Shown here piece by piece: positions 16,564-23,713 of a DNA stretch of 43,991 nucleotides. Position 1 is the first letter of the stretch, and each line of letters begins with the position of its first letter. This DNA comes from CAYUUR01 sp964510235 (lineage in GTDB: Bacteria > Patescibacteriota > Saccharimonadia > Saccharimonadales > CAYUUR01). The position numbers and the translations under genes are program-made. A model generated the notes under the pieces. The model was not told the origin of the DNA and did no database searches. It saw nothing but the letters and a program-made list of their open reading frames with translations. The DNA lies in contig CAZEBF010000005.1 in the NCBI GenBank assembly GCA_964510235.1, positions 1 through 43,991 on the forward strand. The letters are read 5' to 3'.

Positions 16564-17757
16564 TTAGCGGTAGCCTTCGGCCTGTTTGCTGAATAGTTCG
16601 TGATACAGACCCTTGTTTTTTATCAGTTGCGCGTGAGACCCTTCTTCTAGAATTCTTCCTTTGTCGACGACAACGATTCGGTCGGCGCGGCGAACAGTGC
16701 TGAAGCGGTGGCTGACGATGATCGCAGTTTTTGCTTGGTAGTGTTCAAAAATACTGTTGAAGATGTTGTATTCCGCCGCGGCGTCAATCGCCGAGGTTGG
16801 CTCGTCCAGGATCATCAGATTGGCATCGCGGTAAAAGGCTCGGGCCAGAGCAATGCGCTGCCACTGACCGCCACTTGGCTCGGTGCCTTTTTCGAAGCTG
16901 GCGTCGAGTACTGTCTCCCAACCGTGTGGATATTTGTCGATTAGTTTATCAACACCGGCAAACTCAGCCGCTTGAGCCAGNNNNNNNNNNNNNNNNNNNN
17001 NNNNNNNNNNNNNNNNNNNNNNNNNNNNNNNNNNNNNNNNNNNNNNNNNNNNNNNNNNNNNNNNNNNNNNNNNNNNNNNNAGTTCCATCTGTCCTTTAGG
17101 CTGCCTGATAATCCAATCTAACCCCCAGAAAACATGCCGTTCGTCACCCTTCTCGTCCCATACAAACCACAGAATTTTAGAGACTTTTCCTTCGGCAATG
17201 AGTGACGGAATGAGGAATACCATGATGAGCGGAACCAGCCACCAGGTTATCTGGCTGACCACAGTTGTAATAGCAAGGAATCGCAACACGCCGTAGATCA
17301 GATCAAAGTTGGCTGTTGCCAGGTTGGCGATTTGCCAGGTATAGCCACCTGAAACCTTGTTGATCTTGTTGCGCATGGCTTCATCGTAGAAGTCTGGCAT
17401 ATCGATGCCGCAAAGTGTCGCCTGAAATTCAACTGTTGCCCACTGCGCAAATGCAAAGTACAGGATGCGTTGCGCGTAGGACATGATGGCGAACCCCAGC
17501 ACGGTACCAGCTGCCGCAACAATGTCCGCAAGCAGCCAGTACCAGATGTTGCCCGCATCACCAGATTGCACGAACTGTGCCAGGAGCCCTGCAATCTGAG
17601 CCGAAGCGTATATGGTCAAGATAGAAGCTGAGATCTCAATCACCGCACCAAGCAAGTACAGGGCGCTCATACTGGGTCGCAACCTGAACGACTGCTTGAG
17701 CATCCGCCAGCTAATGCTACCGTGTCGTCTGAGGTTTTTGGAACGAAGCTTAAGCAT
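16564..17757 (-). CDS. ABC exporter subunit B (fused permease-ATPase), interrupted by an assembly gap
   Basis: The N-terminal 225 residues carry transmembrane helices of a type I exporter (hydrophobic stretches at about 31-60, 75-95 and 160-185). The last 138 residues hold the end of the ATPase: signature PSGGQWQRIALARAF (Pro replaces the usual Leu), Walker B ANLMILDEPTSAID and IIVSHRFSTVRRADRI. Walker A and most of the second half of the membrane domain are missing and must lie in the 100-N gap. By comparison with its 589-residue partner, about 225 residues (roughly 0.7 kb) are hidden. The gene follows the partner by 14 bp, so the two probably form a heterodimeric exporter. Substrate unknown. 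Confidence 0.85.
   Translation of the reverse strand: MLKLRSKNLRRHGSISWRMLKQSFRLRPSMSALYLLGAVIEISASILTIYASAQIAGLLAQFVQSGDAGNIWYWLLADIVAAAGTVLGFAIMSYAQRILYFAFAQWATVEFQATLCGIDMPDFYDEAMRNKINKVSGGYTWQIANLATANFDLIYGVLRFLAITTVVSQITWWLVPLIMVFLIPSLIAEGKVSKILWFVWDEKGDERHVFWGLDWIIRQPKGQMEXXXXXXXXXXXXXXXXXXXXXXXXXXXXXXXXXXLAQAAEFAGVDKLIDKYPHGWETVLDASFEKGTEPSGGQWQRIALARAFYRDANLMILDEPTSAIDAAAEYNIFNSIFEHYQAKTAIIVSHRFSTVRRADRIVVVDKGRILEEGSHAQLIKNKGLYHELFSKQAEGYR
16981..17080. other. Assembly gap of 100 N
   Basis: Exactly 100 undetermined bases inside the second ABC exporter gene. The missing Walker A region implies a true gap much longer than 100 bp. Confidence 0.99.
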
Positions 17758-17771
17758 GTCTACCTTTCAGT

Positions 17772-19541
17772 TTACTCCTCTATGAAGCCACCGGTTTGGT
17801 GATTCCATAGTCCTGCATAGGTTCCGTTTTTCTGGATGAGTTCTTTGTGGGTGCCTTGTTCTGCGATTCGGCCTTTTTCCATGACGAGGATCCGATCCAT
17901 CTTTTGGATAGTACTTAAGCGGTGGGCTATAACGATGGCGGTGCGGCCTTCCATCAGTTTCCACAGTGCGTCTTGAATGAGTACTTCACTCTCTGAGTCA
18001 AGTGCGCTAGTAGCCTCGTCCAGTACCAAAATTGGTGCGTCTTTGAGCATTGCACGTGCAATTGCAACGCGCTGGCGTTGACCACCAGATAACTTAACAC
18101 CACGCTCGCCAACTAATGTGTCGTAGCCATCAGGCAAGTCATTTATGAACTCGTCAGCATGTGCCATCTTGGCGTGCTTCCTGATCTCATCAAGCGTTGC
18201 TCCCGGTTTACCGTAAGCAATGTTCTCAGCCAGACTACGATGGAAGAGCATTGGTTCTTGTGGAACGTAGGCAATGGCTCGACGCAAGCTTGTTTGGGTT
18301 ACTCCAGAGATATCCTGACCGTCAACTGCAATAACACCGCTCTGGATGTCTGCAAAACGTAGCAAAAGCTTGGTAATTGTTGTCTTGCCTCCACCTGAGT
18401 GGCCTACCAGACCAACCCTCTCTCCTGGTTTGATTGACAGACTCAGGTCTTCAAACAGTTTTTGGGCAGTTCGTTGATCTTTATAGTGAAAGTTGATGTT
18501 TCTAAAGTCAATCTGACCAGCACTGGCTTGAAGCGCTTTGGCCCCAGGTTTGTCGACAATATCTGGCTCCATGTCTAGAATTCGAATCATTGGGTAGGCG
18601 TCCGTTATAGAGTCTTCTAACCCGCGTACAAATGAACTAATCTCGAACATGCGATTAGACAGCGTGATAGTGAATGCAAACGCAAATATACCTGCAGACA
18701 AGAGGGCGGGATTGTTACTGACTTGATTTATCAGCAGAATGACAAACAGGATTTGCAAAACTAGAACCATGATGATTCGATTATTGCCATCAACTGTTAC
18801 CAAGTGCCAGTCGTGAATCCTGTGATTTGTAAACACTTTGTTGAGTTTGGCATGTTCCTTCTGTTCGTACTTCTCTTGAGCAAAAGTTTTAACTGATTGA
18901 TTATTGATGACAAGGTCGGCAAAGTAGCCATGCAGTTTCCGGCGAGCTTCGTGACGAGCGTAGCGGAGTGGTGCACGGCGCTTGCTGTTATAGAGCGCCG
19001 TCCCAATAACTACGACAGTCAGTACTGCTAAACCAGCTCCGAGAACCAGCGACTGCAAGCTTACCAACAGAATACCCATGCTAACAGTCGTCACAAATGG
19101 GAATAAGTTAATAGTCAGAATATCCTGAAACCGGATAAAGGCGTTGCCCAGCCCAATACCATCGGAGATTAGCTTACCGGTCATCTGATTTGCATAAAAC
19201 GATGCGCTTTTATCTAGTAGGTTCTTTACAATGTTGTTCTGGATTCTCTCTGTTGTTGTTGCCTGGGTATTAAGGAGTATCTCAAAGGCAACACGGTTTG
19301 CAATAATACCAAGGGCTGCTGCAACGACTAGTAGTCCTATTTGTAGCGTCCAGTTCTGGCGTGTTTGCGCTACTAGATCACCTAGAATAGTACTGATCAG
19401 GTACGGAACAGCAGTATTTATCATAAGAGCGCTTACAGGCATGACGGCAACGCATAACCATAGTCGCTTATCTTTGAAAGCTTCTTTGGCTATGAATCGC
19501 AATACCCGTTTCTGATCGAATTGTTCGTGACTCATAGGCAC
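17772..19541 (-). CDS. ABC exporter subunit A (fused permease-ATPase)
   Basis: The complete 589-residue protein has six transmembrane helices in residues about 25-310 and an ATPase domain from about 345. The ATPase has Walker A VGHSGGGKTTI, Q-loop VPQEPMLFHRS, signature KLSGGQRQRVAIARAM, Walker B ILVLDEATSALD and the switch His in VIAHRLSTI. This is the MsbA/MDR-like exporter layout. It precedes the second half-transporter, and the degenerate signature there suggests an asymmetric heterodimer. AGGAGGA lies 7 nt before the ATG. The long upstream region (19542-19790) carries promoter-like TACAAT and TATAAT boxes and a possible small leader ORF. Substrate (lipid, drug or peptide) cannot be told. 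Confidence 0.93.
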   Translation of the reverse strand: MPMSHEQFDQKRVLRFIAKEAFKDKRLWLCVAVMPVSALMINTAVPYLISTILGDLVAQTRQNWTLQIGLLVVAAALGIIANRVAFEILLNTQATTTERIQNNIVKNLLDKSASFYANQMTGKLISDGIGLGNAFIRFQDILTINLFPFVTTVSMGILLVSLQSLVLGAGLAVLTVVVIGTALYNSKRRAPLRYARHEARRKLHGYFADLVINNQSVKTFAQEKYEQKEHAKLNKVFTNHRIHDWHLVTVDGNNRIIMVLVLQILFVILLINQVSNNPALLSAGIFAFAFTITLSNRMFEISSFVRGLEDSITDAYPMIRILDMEPDIVDKPGAKALQASAGQIDFRNINFHYKDQRTAQKLFEDLSLSIKPGERVGLVGHSGGGKTTITKLLLRFADIQSGVIAVDGQDISGVTQTSLRRAIAYVPQEPMLFHRSLAENIAYGKPGATLDEIRKHAKMAHADEFINDLPDGYDTLVGERGVKLSGGQRQRVAIARAMLKDAPILVLDEATSALDSESEVLIQDALWKLMEGRTAIVIAHRLSTIQKMDRILVMEKGRIAEQGTHKELIQKNGTYAGLWNHQTGGFIEE

Positions 19542-19641
19542 AGTCCTCCTAAGGCCTGCCTAGTTAGTTATTGTAGGTTAGTTAGTGTTGTTTAGTTTGT
19601 TTCGACTGCACGTCTTGTACAGTTTGGTGTAGAGAACGAGG

Positions 19642-19704
19642 TTATTGAATAGGTGCGCCGGAAACGGCCACGTCTGTCATCTTCATTCGTAGTGAGTTCA
19701 TCAT
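19642..19704 (-). CDS. Possible 20-codon leader peptide upstream of the ABC exporter
   Basis: ATG ATG at 19704-19699 opens MMNSLRMKMTDVAVSGAPIQ, stop at 19642. A good GGAAAGGG site (19720-19713) is 8 nt upstream, and TATAAT (19747-19742) lies further up. No terminator is seen between it and the exporter gene, only a short hairpin (CTGTAC/GTGCAG). It may be a regulatory uORF or chance. There is nothing else in this 250-bp interval except a second -10-like TACAAT (19575-19570). Confidence 0.3.
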   Translation of the reverse strand: MMNSLRMKMTDVAVSGAPIQ

Positions 19705-19741
19705 TTGTCTGGCCCTTTCCATTAGCAATAGTAATTAGTGC

Positions 19742-19747
19742 ATTATA
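19742..19747 (-). promoter_or_regulatory. -10 element upstream of the ABC exporter operon
   Basis: TATAAT on the minus strand, about 200 bp before the exporter start and 22 nt before the possible leader ORF. Confidence 0.4.
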
Positions 19748-19790
19748 ACAGCAATGTCAACAGATGCAAATTCGTTGTTAAAACTACAAT

Positions 19791-20486
19791 CTAGGTACAA
19801 CTCGGTAGTTGAGCTACACTAATGGTTTTCTTCTTGAAAGCCTTAACGGCATTTTGGTATGCTTTATCGCTTTTGTAAAAGTTTCGTGTAGGTCCACTAA
19901 TGTGGTAGATTATTCTGTCACTCGGCTTGACGTTGGGGTCATCGAAATTTAATTGAGAGCTACCAGCAATGCCAGCCCCTAGGTCTGACCATACATGTAT
20001 GACAAGACTATCATTAACCTTGAGGCCTTCAAGACGCACTTGAGCGAGCTCATCATTCCACCATTTATATGCTGTTTTACCAAGGTCGCCCTGAGACGGG
20101 TCTTCTTTGTATCTATTCACAAACACTAATGGATCTTTGTAATTTGGGTTGTTGTTCTTCAGGCTCTTTGGCTTTGAAGCAAGAATAGTAACTGCAATCT
20201 TTTTATTCTGTTGATTATCGGGACCAAATTCTGTGTATTGACGACACCCTACAAACTTTATGCCATCGCCTCCGTTTCTCTGAATAGAAGGCGGTACGAT
20301 TTGTTTCCACTTAGCTGCTTTGGCCTGCAAGTCACGTTCTTTATACTTGGTATATCCATAGGTGCCGGCGACTGCGAGGAATAGTCCTGCTACTAGTACA
20401 ATTAGGATCCCGACTGGTGTAGATATTCTGCGTCCGCTCTTAGATGCGACGACTTTTTTTCTTGATTTCCGTGTTTGTTTTGGCAT
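19791..20486 (-). CDS. Single-span surface protein, tandem paralogue 1
   Basis: The 231-residue protein starts with a Lys/Arg-rich segment (MPKQTRKSRKKVVASKSGRR), followed by a transmembrane helix at about 24-46 and an ectodomain. The segment YGYTKYKERDLQAKAAKW and the following RNGGDG are almost identical in the gene just upstream. A central Cys (FVGCRQYTEFGPD) and a penultimate Cys (SVAQLPSCT) are both shared, suggesting one disulfide. The middle differs strongly between the copies. It follows its paralogue by 10 bp, with GGAGTT before the ATG. No family recognised. Probably exposed on the cell surface; fast divergence in the middle could reflect binding to something variable. Confidence 0.75.
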   Translation of the reverse strand: MPKQTRKSRKKVVASKSGRRISTPVGILIVLVAGLFLAVAGTYGYTKYKERDLQAKAAKWKQIVPPSIQRNGGDGIKFVGCRQYTEFGPDNQQNKKIAVTILASKPKSLKNNNPNYKDPLVFVNRYKEDPSQGDLGKTAYKWWNDELAQVRLEGLKVNDSLVIHVWSDLGAGIAGSSQLNFDDPNVKPSDRIIYHISGPTRNFYKSDKAYQNAVKAFKKKTISVAQLPSCT

Positions 20487-20496
20487 TGATAACTCC

Positions 20497-21267
20497 TTAG
20501 TTACAATTCGGTAGCTGCGCTACGCTAATTGATTTGTTTGCCCAGTCTTTAACTTCTTTGTTGTATGTCTTTAGGTCCTTACCTTTTGTAGATGATGCAG
20601 AAGCAAACGGGCTTGGCGAATTGATGTATGCTTGGTTTGCATTGGGAAAGTCTTTAAATGCTTCAGCTCGTGTTTCGTATGGCCATGATTGAAGACTCTT
20701 TTCGCTGCTGACGTAGGGTGCAATTTTATCACCGACACGTACATCTTGATTGCTGTCTGTTGTCCCGTAGGATAGTTCATTATTCCACCAGACGTTATTG
20801 ATTTTGTGACCAACAGGTGCATTCCAAATCGTCCTATCCTTGAGCCCGGTAGTACTAGTACCAAACCACTGTCCAGTGTTTGATTTGTAGACCTGTATGC
20901 CCATGTACGCGCCATACTGGTCTTTTGGTACGCCTTTCAGCGTTTTAGGCTTACTTGCCAAGACATGAACCTTTACACGTTTGCTCTGTTGAGTATCTGG
21001 ACCAATGTCAAGATACTCACGGCATGCGACGAATTTAACTCCGTCACCGCCATTGCGCTGAACTGAATATGGAGTGACAGACTTCCACTTTGCGGCTTTG
21101 GCTTGCAAATCACGCTCTTTGTATTTGGTATAGCCATATGTACCAGCTACTGCCAGCAGTAGCCCAATACCGAGGGCAAAAAATACGCCCACAGGAGTTG
21201 AGATCCGACGAGAGCCTTTTGATGTTACGATTTTTTTCTTTGAGGTAGTTTTTGTTTGTTTTGGCAT
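20497..21267 (-). CDS. Single-span surface protein, tandem paralogue 2
   Basis: The 256-residue protein has the same plan as its downstream copy: basic start (MPKQTKTTSKKKIVTSKGSR), transmembrane helix at about 25-47, identical GTYGYTKYKERDLQAKAAKW, Cys in FVACREYLDIGPD, and terminal SISVAQLPNCN. The central region has Trp- and Tyr-rich segments (IWNAPVGHKINNVWWNNEL) aligned with KWWNDEL of the other copy. AAAGGTC lies 7 nt before the ATG, and a good promoter (TTGCAC, 17 bp, TACTAT) is found on the minus strand at 21330-21302. The two genes clearly arose by tandem duplication; the gene at 3558-4422 is a more distant relative. Confidence 0.75.
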   Translation of the reverse strand: MPKQTKTTSKKKIVTSKGSRRISTPVGVFFALGIGLLLAVAGTYGYTKYKERDLQAKAAKWKSVTPYSVQRNGGDGVKFVACREYLDIGPDTQQSKRVKVHVLASKPKTLKGVPKDQYGAYMGIQVYKSNTGQWFGTSTTGLKDRTIWNAPVGHKINNVWWNNELSYGTTDSNQDVRVGDKIAPYVSSEKSLQSWPYETRAEAFKDFPNANQAYINSPSPFASASSTKGKDLKTYNKEVKDWANKSISVAQLPNCN

Positions 21268-21301
21268 GATATGACCTTTTTATTTTTGTATGGTTGTTTG
21301 C

Positions 21302-21330
21302 ATAGTACCACTAACACGCTTATGGTGCAA
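21302..21330 (-). promoter_or_regulatory. Promoter of the tandem surface-protein genes
   Basis: Minus-strand TTGCAC (21330-21325), 17-bp spacer, TACTAT (21307-21302), followed about 30 nt later by the AAAGGT site and start. Confidence 0.55.
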
Positions 21331-21343
21331 CAGTGATGGGCTC

Positions 21344-21372
21344 GTGACAAAACAGGGGTAAAGTGCTACAAT
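21344..21372 (+). promoter_or_regulatory. Promoter of trhO
   Basis: GTGACA (21344-21349), 17-bp spacer, TGC-extended TACAAT (21367-21372), ending 8 nt before the ATG at 21381. Confidence 0.55.
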
Positions 21373-21380
21373 CGGTCTCG

Positions 21381-22292
21381 ATGAATAAAGTTATCTTGTA
21401 CTACAAGTTTGTGCCTGTCCATGACCCTGCAATGACCGTGCGCTGGCAAAAAGAGCTCTGCAAGCGGCTTGGCCTCAGTGGCCGGATTATTGTGAGTAAA
21501 CACGGTATTAACGGCACACTTGGCGGCGATATAGAAAATTTACGTGAGTACAAACGCGAGATGAACCGTTCCGTTATCTTTAAAGGCATTATGTACAAGT
21601 GGTCGGATGGTGACGGCACCGAATTCCCTCGACTTAGTATCAAAGAACGCCCAGAACTCGTGGCCTTTAATGCGCCTGATGAAGTTGAAGTTGATGAAAA
21701 AGGTGTCAAAGGTGGCGGTAAGCACCTCAAACCCGAACAGCTCCATAAATTAGTGGAAGAAAAGGGTGATGACGTAGTGTTTTTTGATGGACGGAATGCC
21801 TATGAAGCGGCAGTAGGGAAGTTTAAGGGAGCAATCGTACCTGATGTCAAAACCAGCCATGACTTCAAGGCTGAAATTAAATCTGGCAAGTACGATGACA
21901 TCAAAGACAAGCCAGTGGTTACATACTGTACTGGCGGGGTGCGCTGCGAAATCCTCAGTTCACTTATGAAGAAAGAAGGCTTCAAAGAGGTCTATCAGAT
22001 CGATGGCGGCATCGTTAAATACGGCGAAAAGTACAAGGACGATGGCCTATGGGAAGGCACGTTGCATATCTTTGATGATCGCATGCAGCACCGCTTCTCA
22101 GATAAGTCAAAAGACATTGGTCAGTGTGTACATTGCGATAACAAAACTAGTAACTATGTAAATTGTGAGAATATCACATGTAATCGGTTAGTACTGGTTT
22201 GTCGTGAATGTAATGCAGAGACCAAAGTCTGCTCAAAAGAGTGTCTCAAAGCAGTATCAAAGAATACACCTGCAAAAACAGCAATAAAATAG
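21381..22292 (+). CDS. trhO: Rhodanese-domain tRNA uridine(34) hydroxylase TrhO (YceA)
   Basis: The 303-residue protein has the N-terminal UPF0176 domain (VILYYKFVPV, then GLSGRIIVSKHGINGTLGG). The rhodanese domain at about 125-225 has the active Cys in TYCTGGVRCE. A C-terminal Cys-rich segment (GQCVHCDNK, CNRLVLVCRECN) looks like a zinc site. TrhO makes 5-hydroxyuridine at tRNA position 34 using prephenate-independent oxygen chemistry in E. coli. ATG 21381 is chosen over the upstream in-frame start at 21363, because the -10 box overlaps the latter. The downstream PafA-like gene starts 12 bp after the stop. Confidence 0.93.
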   Translation: MNKVILYYKFVPVHDPAMTVRWQKELCKRLGLSGRIIVSKHGINGTLGGDIENLREYKREMNRSVIFKGIMYKWSDGDGTEFPRLSIKERPELVAFNAPDEVEVDEKGVKGGGKHLKPEQLHKLVEEKGDDVVFFDGRNAYEAAVGKFKGAIVPDVKTSHDFKAEIKSGKYDDIKDKPVVTYCTGGVRCEILSSLMKKEGFKEVYQIDGGIVKYGEKYKDDGLWEGTLHIFDDRMQHRFSDKSKDIGQCVHCDNKTSNYVNCENITCNRLVLVCRECNAETKVCSKECLKAVSKNTPAKTAIK

Positions 22293-22298
22293 TATAAT
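22293..22298 (+). promoter_or_regulatory. -10 element of the PafA/Dop-like gene
   Basis: TATAAT starts at the last base-pair after the trhO stop and ends 6 nt before the ATG at 22305, so the gene may be both independently transcribed and leaderless. Confidence 0.5.
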
Positions 22299-22304
22299 AG
22301 TCTG

Positions 22305-23693
22305 ATGAAACACATCGGTATCGAAACCGAATATTGCGTCGTGCCTGGCGGCGCTTTGCACAGCACGCATGAAGTTGGACGTCAGTTGTTAGTTGAGTTT
22401 GGCGCTGCAGAAGAAGTTGGCTTTGTTGGCTATGGCAATCGATTTTATGCTAACGGCATGCGTGGCTATGTTGATGTGGGCGACCATTTTGAAACAGCAA
22501 CCGGCTTGGCGGATTCTGTTCTAGAAAGTGTTATGTGCGACTGGGCATCCAGGCGCATGACCGGGACTGCTGCAGATCGCATAGCTAATAAATATGCTGC
22601 GACGGGACCCTATTATGGCTTACCACCCGCGCCGCAGACCTTCTTACGGGTATCTGACGGTGAAGTTACTTGGGGTAGACACATTAATGTTGCTGCGGGT
22701 AGAGCACTTGGAGTGAACCAGTCGGCTTTAGCTCCAGTGCTTGTTCATTGGCTAGGAGCCTTGCCAACTTCTGGTAGTGGCATGCTTGACCCAGCAAATT
22801 ACTTACAGACGCTGTGGTCACAAAAAGCAATTACAGTTGTGGACTATGTGAGCCCCACAGACACTAAAAACAAGCCGATCATCAATTCACGAGATCAGCC
22901 CCACGCCGATAGACGCAAGTACAGACGGCTACATATTGTCGGCAATGATGCACTCCATTCACCTTATGCAACATGGTTGCAGATTGGCTCGCTGTCGCTA
23001 CTGACACGATTCTGCGAAGCGGTGCCGCAGCGCGCAGAAACATTTGAGCGCTATCTGCCTGTCAACGCCAGTCATGCTGCACATGCGTACAACCATGACT
23101 ACAGACGGACAAAGACGCTTGAAGGTCAGGATGGCAGAAAGCGAACTATGGCTGAGCTGGCACAGCTGAGCTACGACGTTGTGCAGGCGGCTGTAGAGGA
23201 AGAAGTTCTGGAAGTCGATACAGAAGACGAGTATCTTCTTGATGCATGGGGTGATGGTTTAGAACTACAAAACCGACAAGACAAGTCTGCCGAGCAAGAG
23301 CTAACCACTCTTTTTGATAGCTATAAGCGTAGGAGTATTCACGCTAGTGCGATGGCGCGAGGTTATTCTGCCAAGAAATTACGAGCGCTTGATTATGCAT
23401 GTGACCGAGTCGGGGACGACAAGCAATCTTCAATAATGCAAAAGTCTCTCGAAACAGCAGGCTTCCAAAGGTTAGCTGAAATATATGGCACAAGTGTCGG
23501 TGAGTTTGAGCAAAAAATTGAAGAGCGCAAGCACACGCCCCCAGCAGGTCGTGACGCAATTCGTGGCAGAATAATTGACTACTTTGGACCGATGATTCGC
23601 AGCTGTGATTACGAGATGGTCAAAATTGGCAACACCTATTTCAAGTTTGATGATCTGGATAATCCGACAATTGAACAGTACTCGCAAGATTAA
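22305..23693 (+). CDS. PafA/Dop family protein (Pup ligase or deamidase-like)
   Basis: The 462-residue protein begins MKHIGIETEYC, matching the GxETE metal-binding motif at the start of PafA and Dop. NGMRGYVDVGDHFETAT (about 50-66) matches the second conserved block with the catalytic Asp. KPIINSRDQPHAD and YRRLHIVGNDALHS (about 189-215) match the third block nearly word for word. A C-terminal TPPAGRDAIRGRIIDY and CDYEMVKIGNTYFKFDD match the C-terminal domain. The loop between the first two motifs is short, as in PafA and unlike Dop. PafA joins the small protein Pup to lysines. No Pup, proteasome or Mpa gene is visible here, so the substrate is unknown. Confidence 0.87.
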   Translation: MKHIGIETEYCVVPGGALHSTHEVGRQLLVEFGAAEEVGFVGYGNRFYANGMRGYVDVGDHFETATGLADSVLESVMCDWASRRMTGTAADRIANKYAATGPYYGLPPAPQTFLRVSDGEVTWGRHINVAAGRALGVNQSALAPVLVHWLGALPTSGSGMLDPANYLQTLWSQKAITVVDYVSPTDTKNKPIINSRDQPHADRRKYRRLHIVGNDALHSPYATWLQIGSLSLLTRFCEAVPQRAETFERYLPVNASHAAHAYNHDYRRTKTLEGQDGRKRTMAELAQLSYDVVQAAVEEEVLEVDTEDEYLLDAWGDGLELQNRQDKSAEQELTTLFDSYKRRSIHASAMARGYSAKKLRALDYACDRVGDDKQSSIMQKSLETAGFQRLAEIYGTSVGEFEQKIEERKHTPPAGRDAIRGRIIDYFGPMIRSCDYEMVKIGNTYFKFDDLDNPTIEQYSQD

Positions 23694-23713
23694 GCCGTAT
23701 ACTAGAGTGTGAT

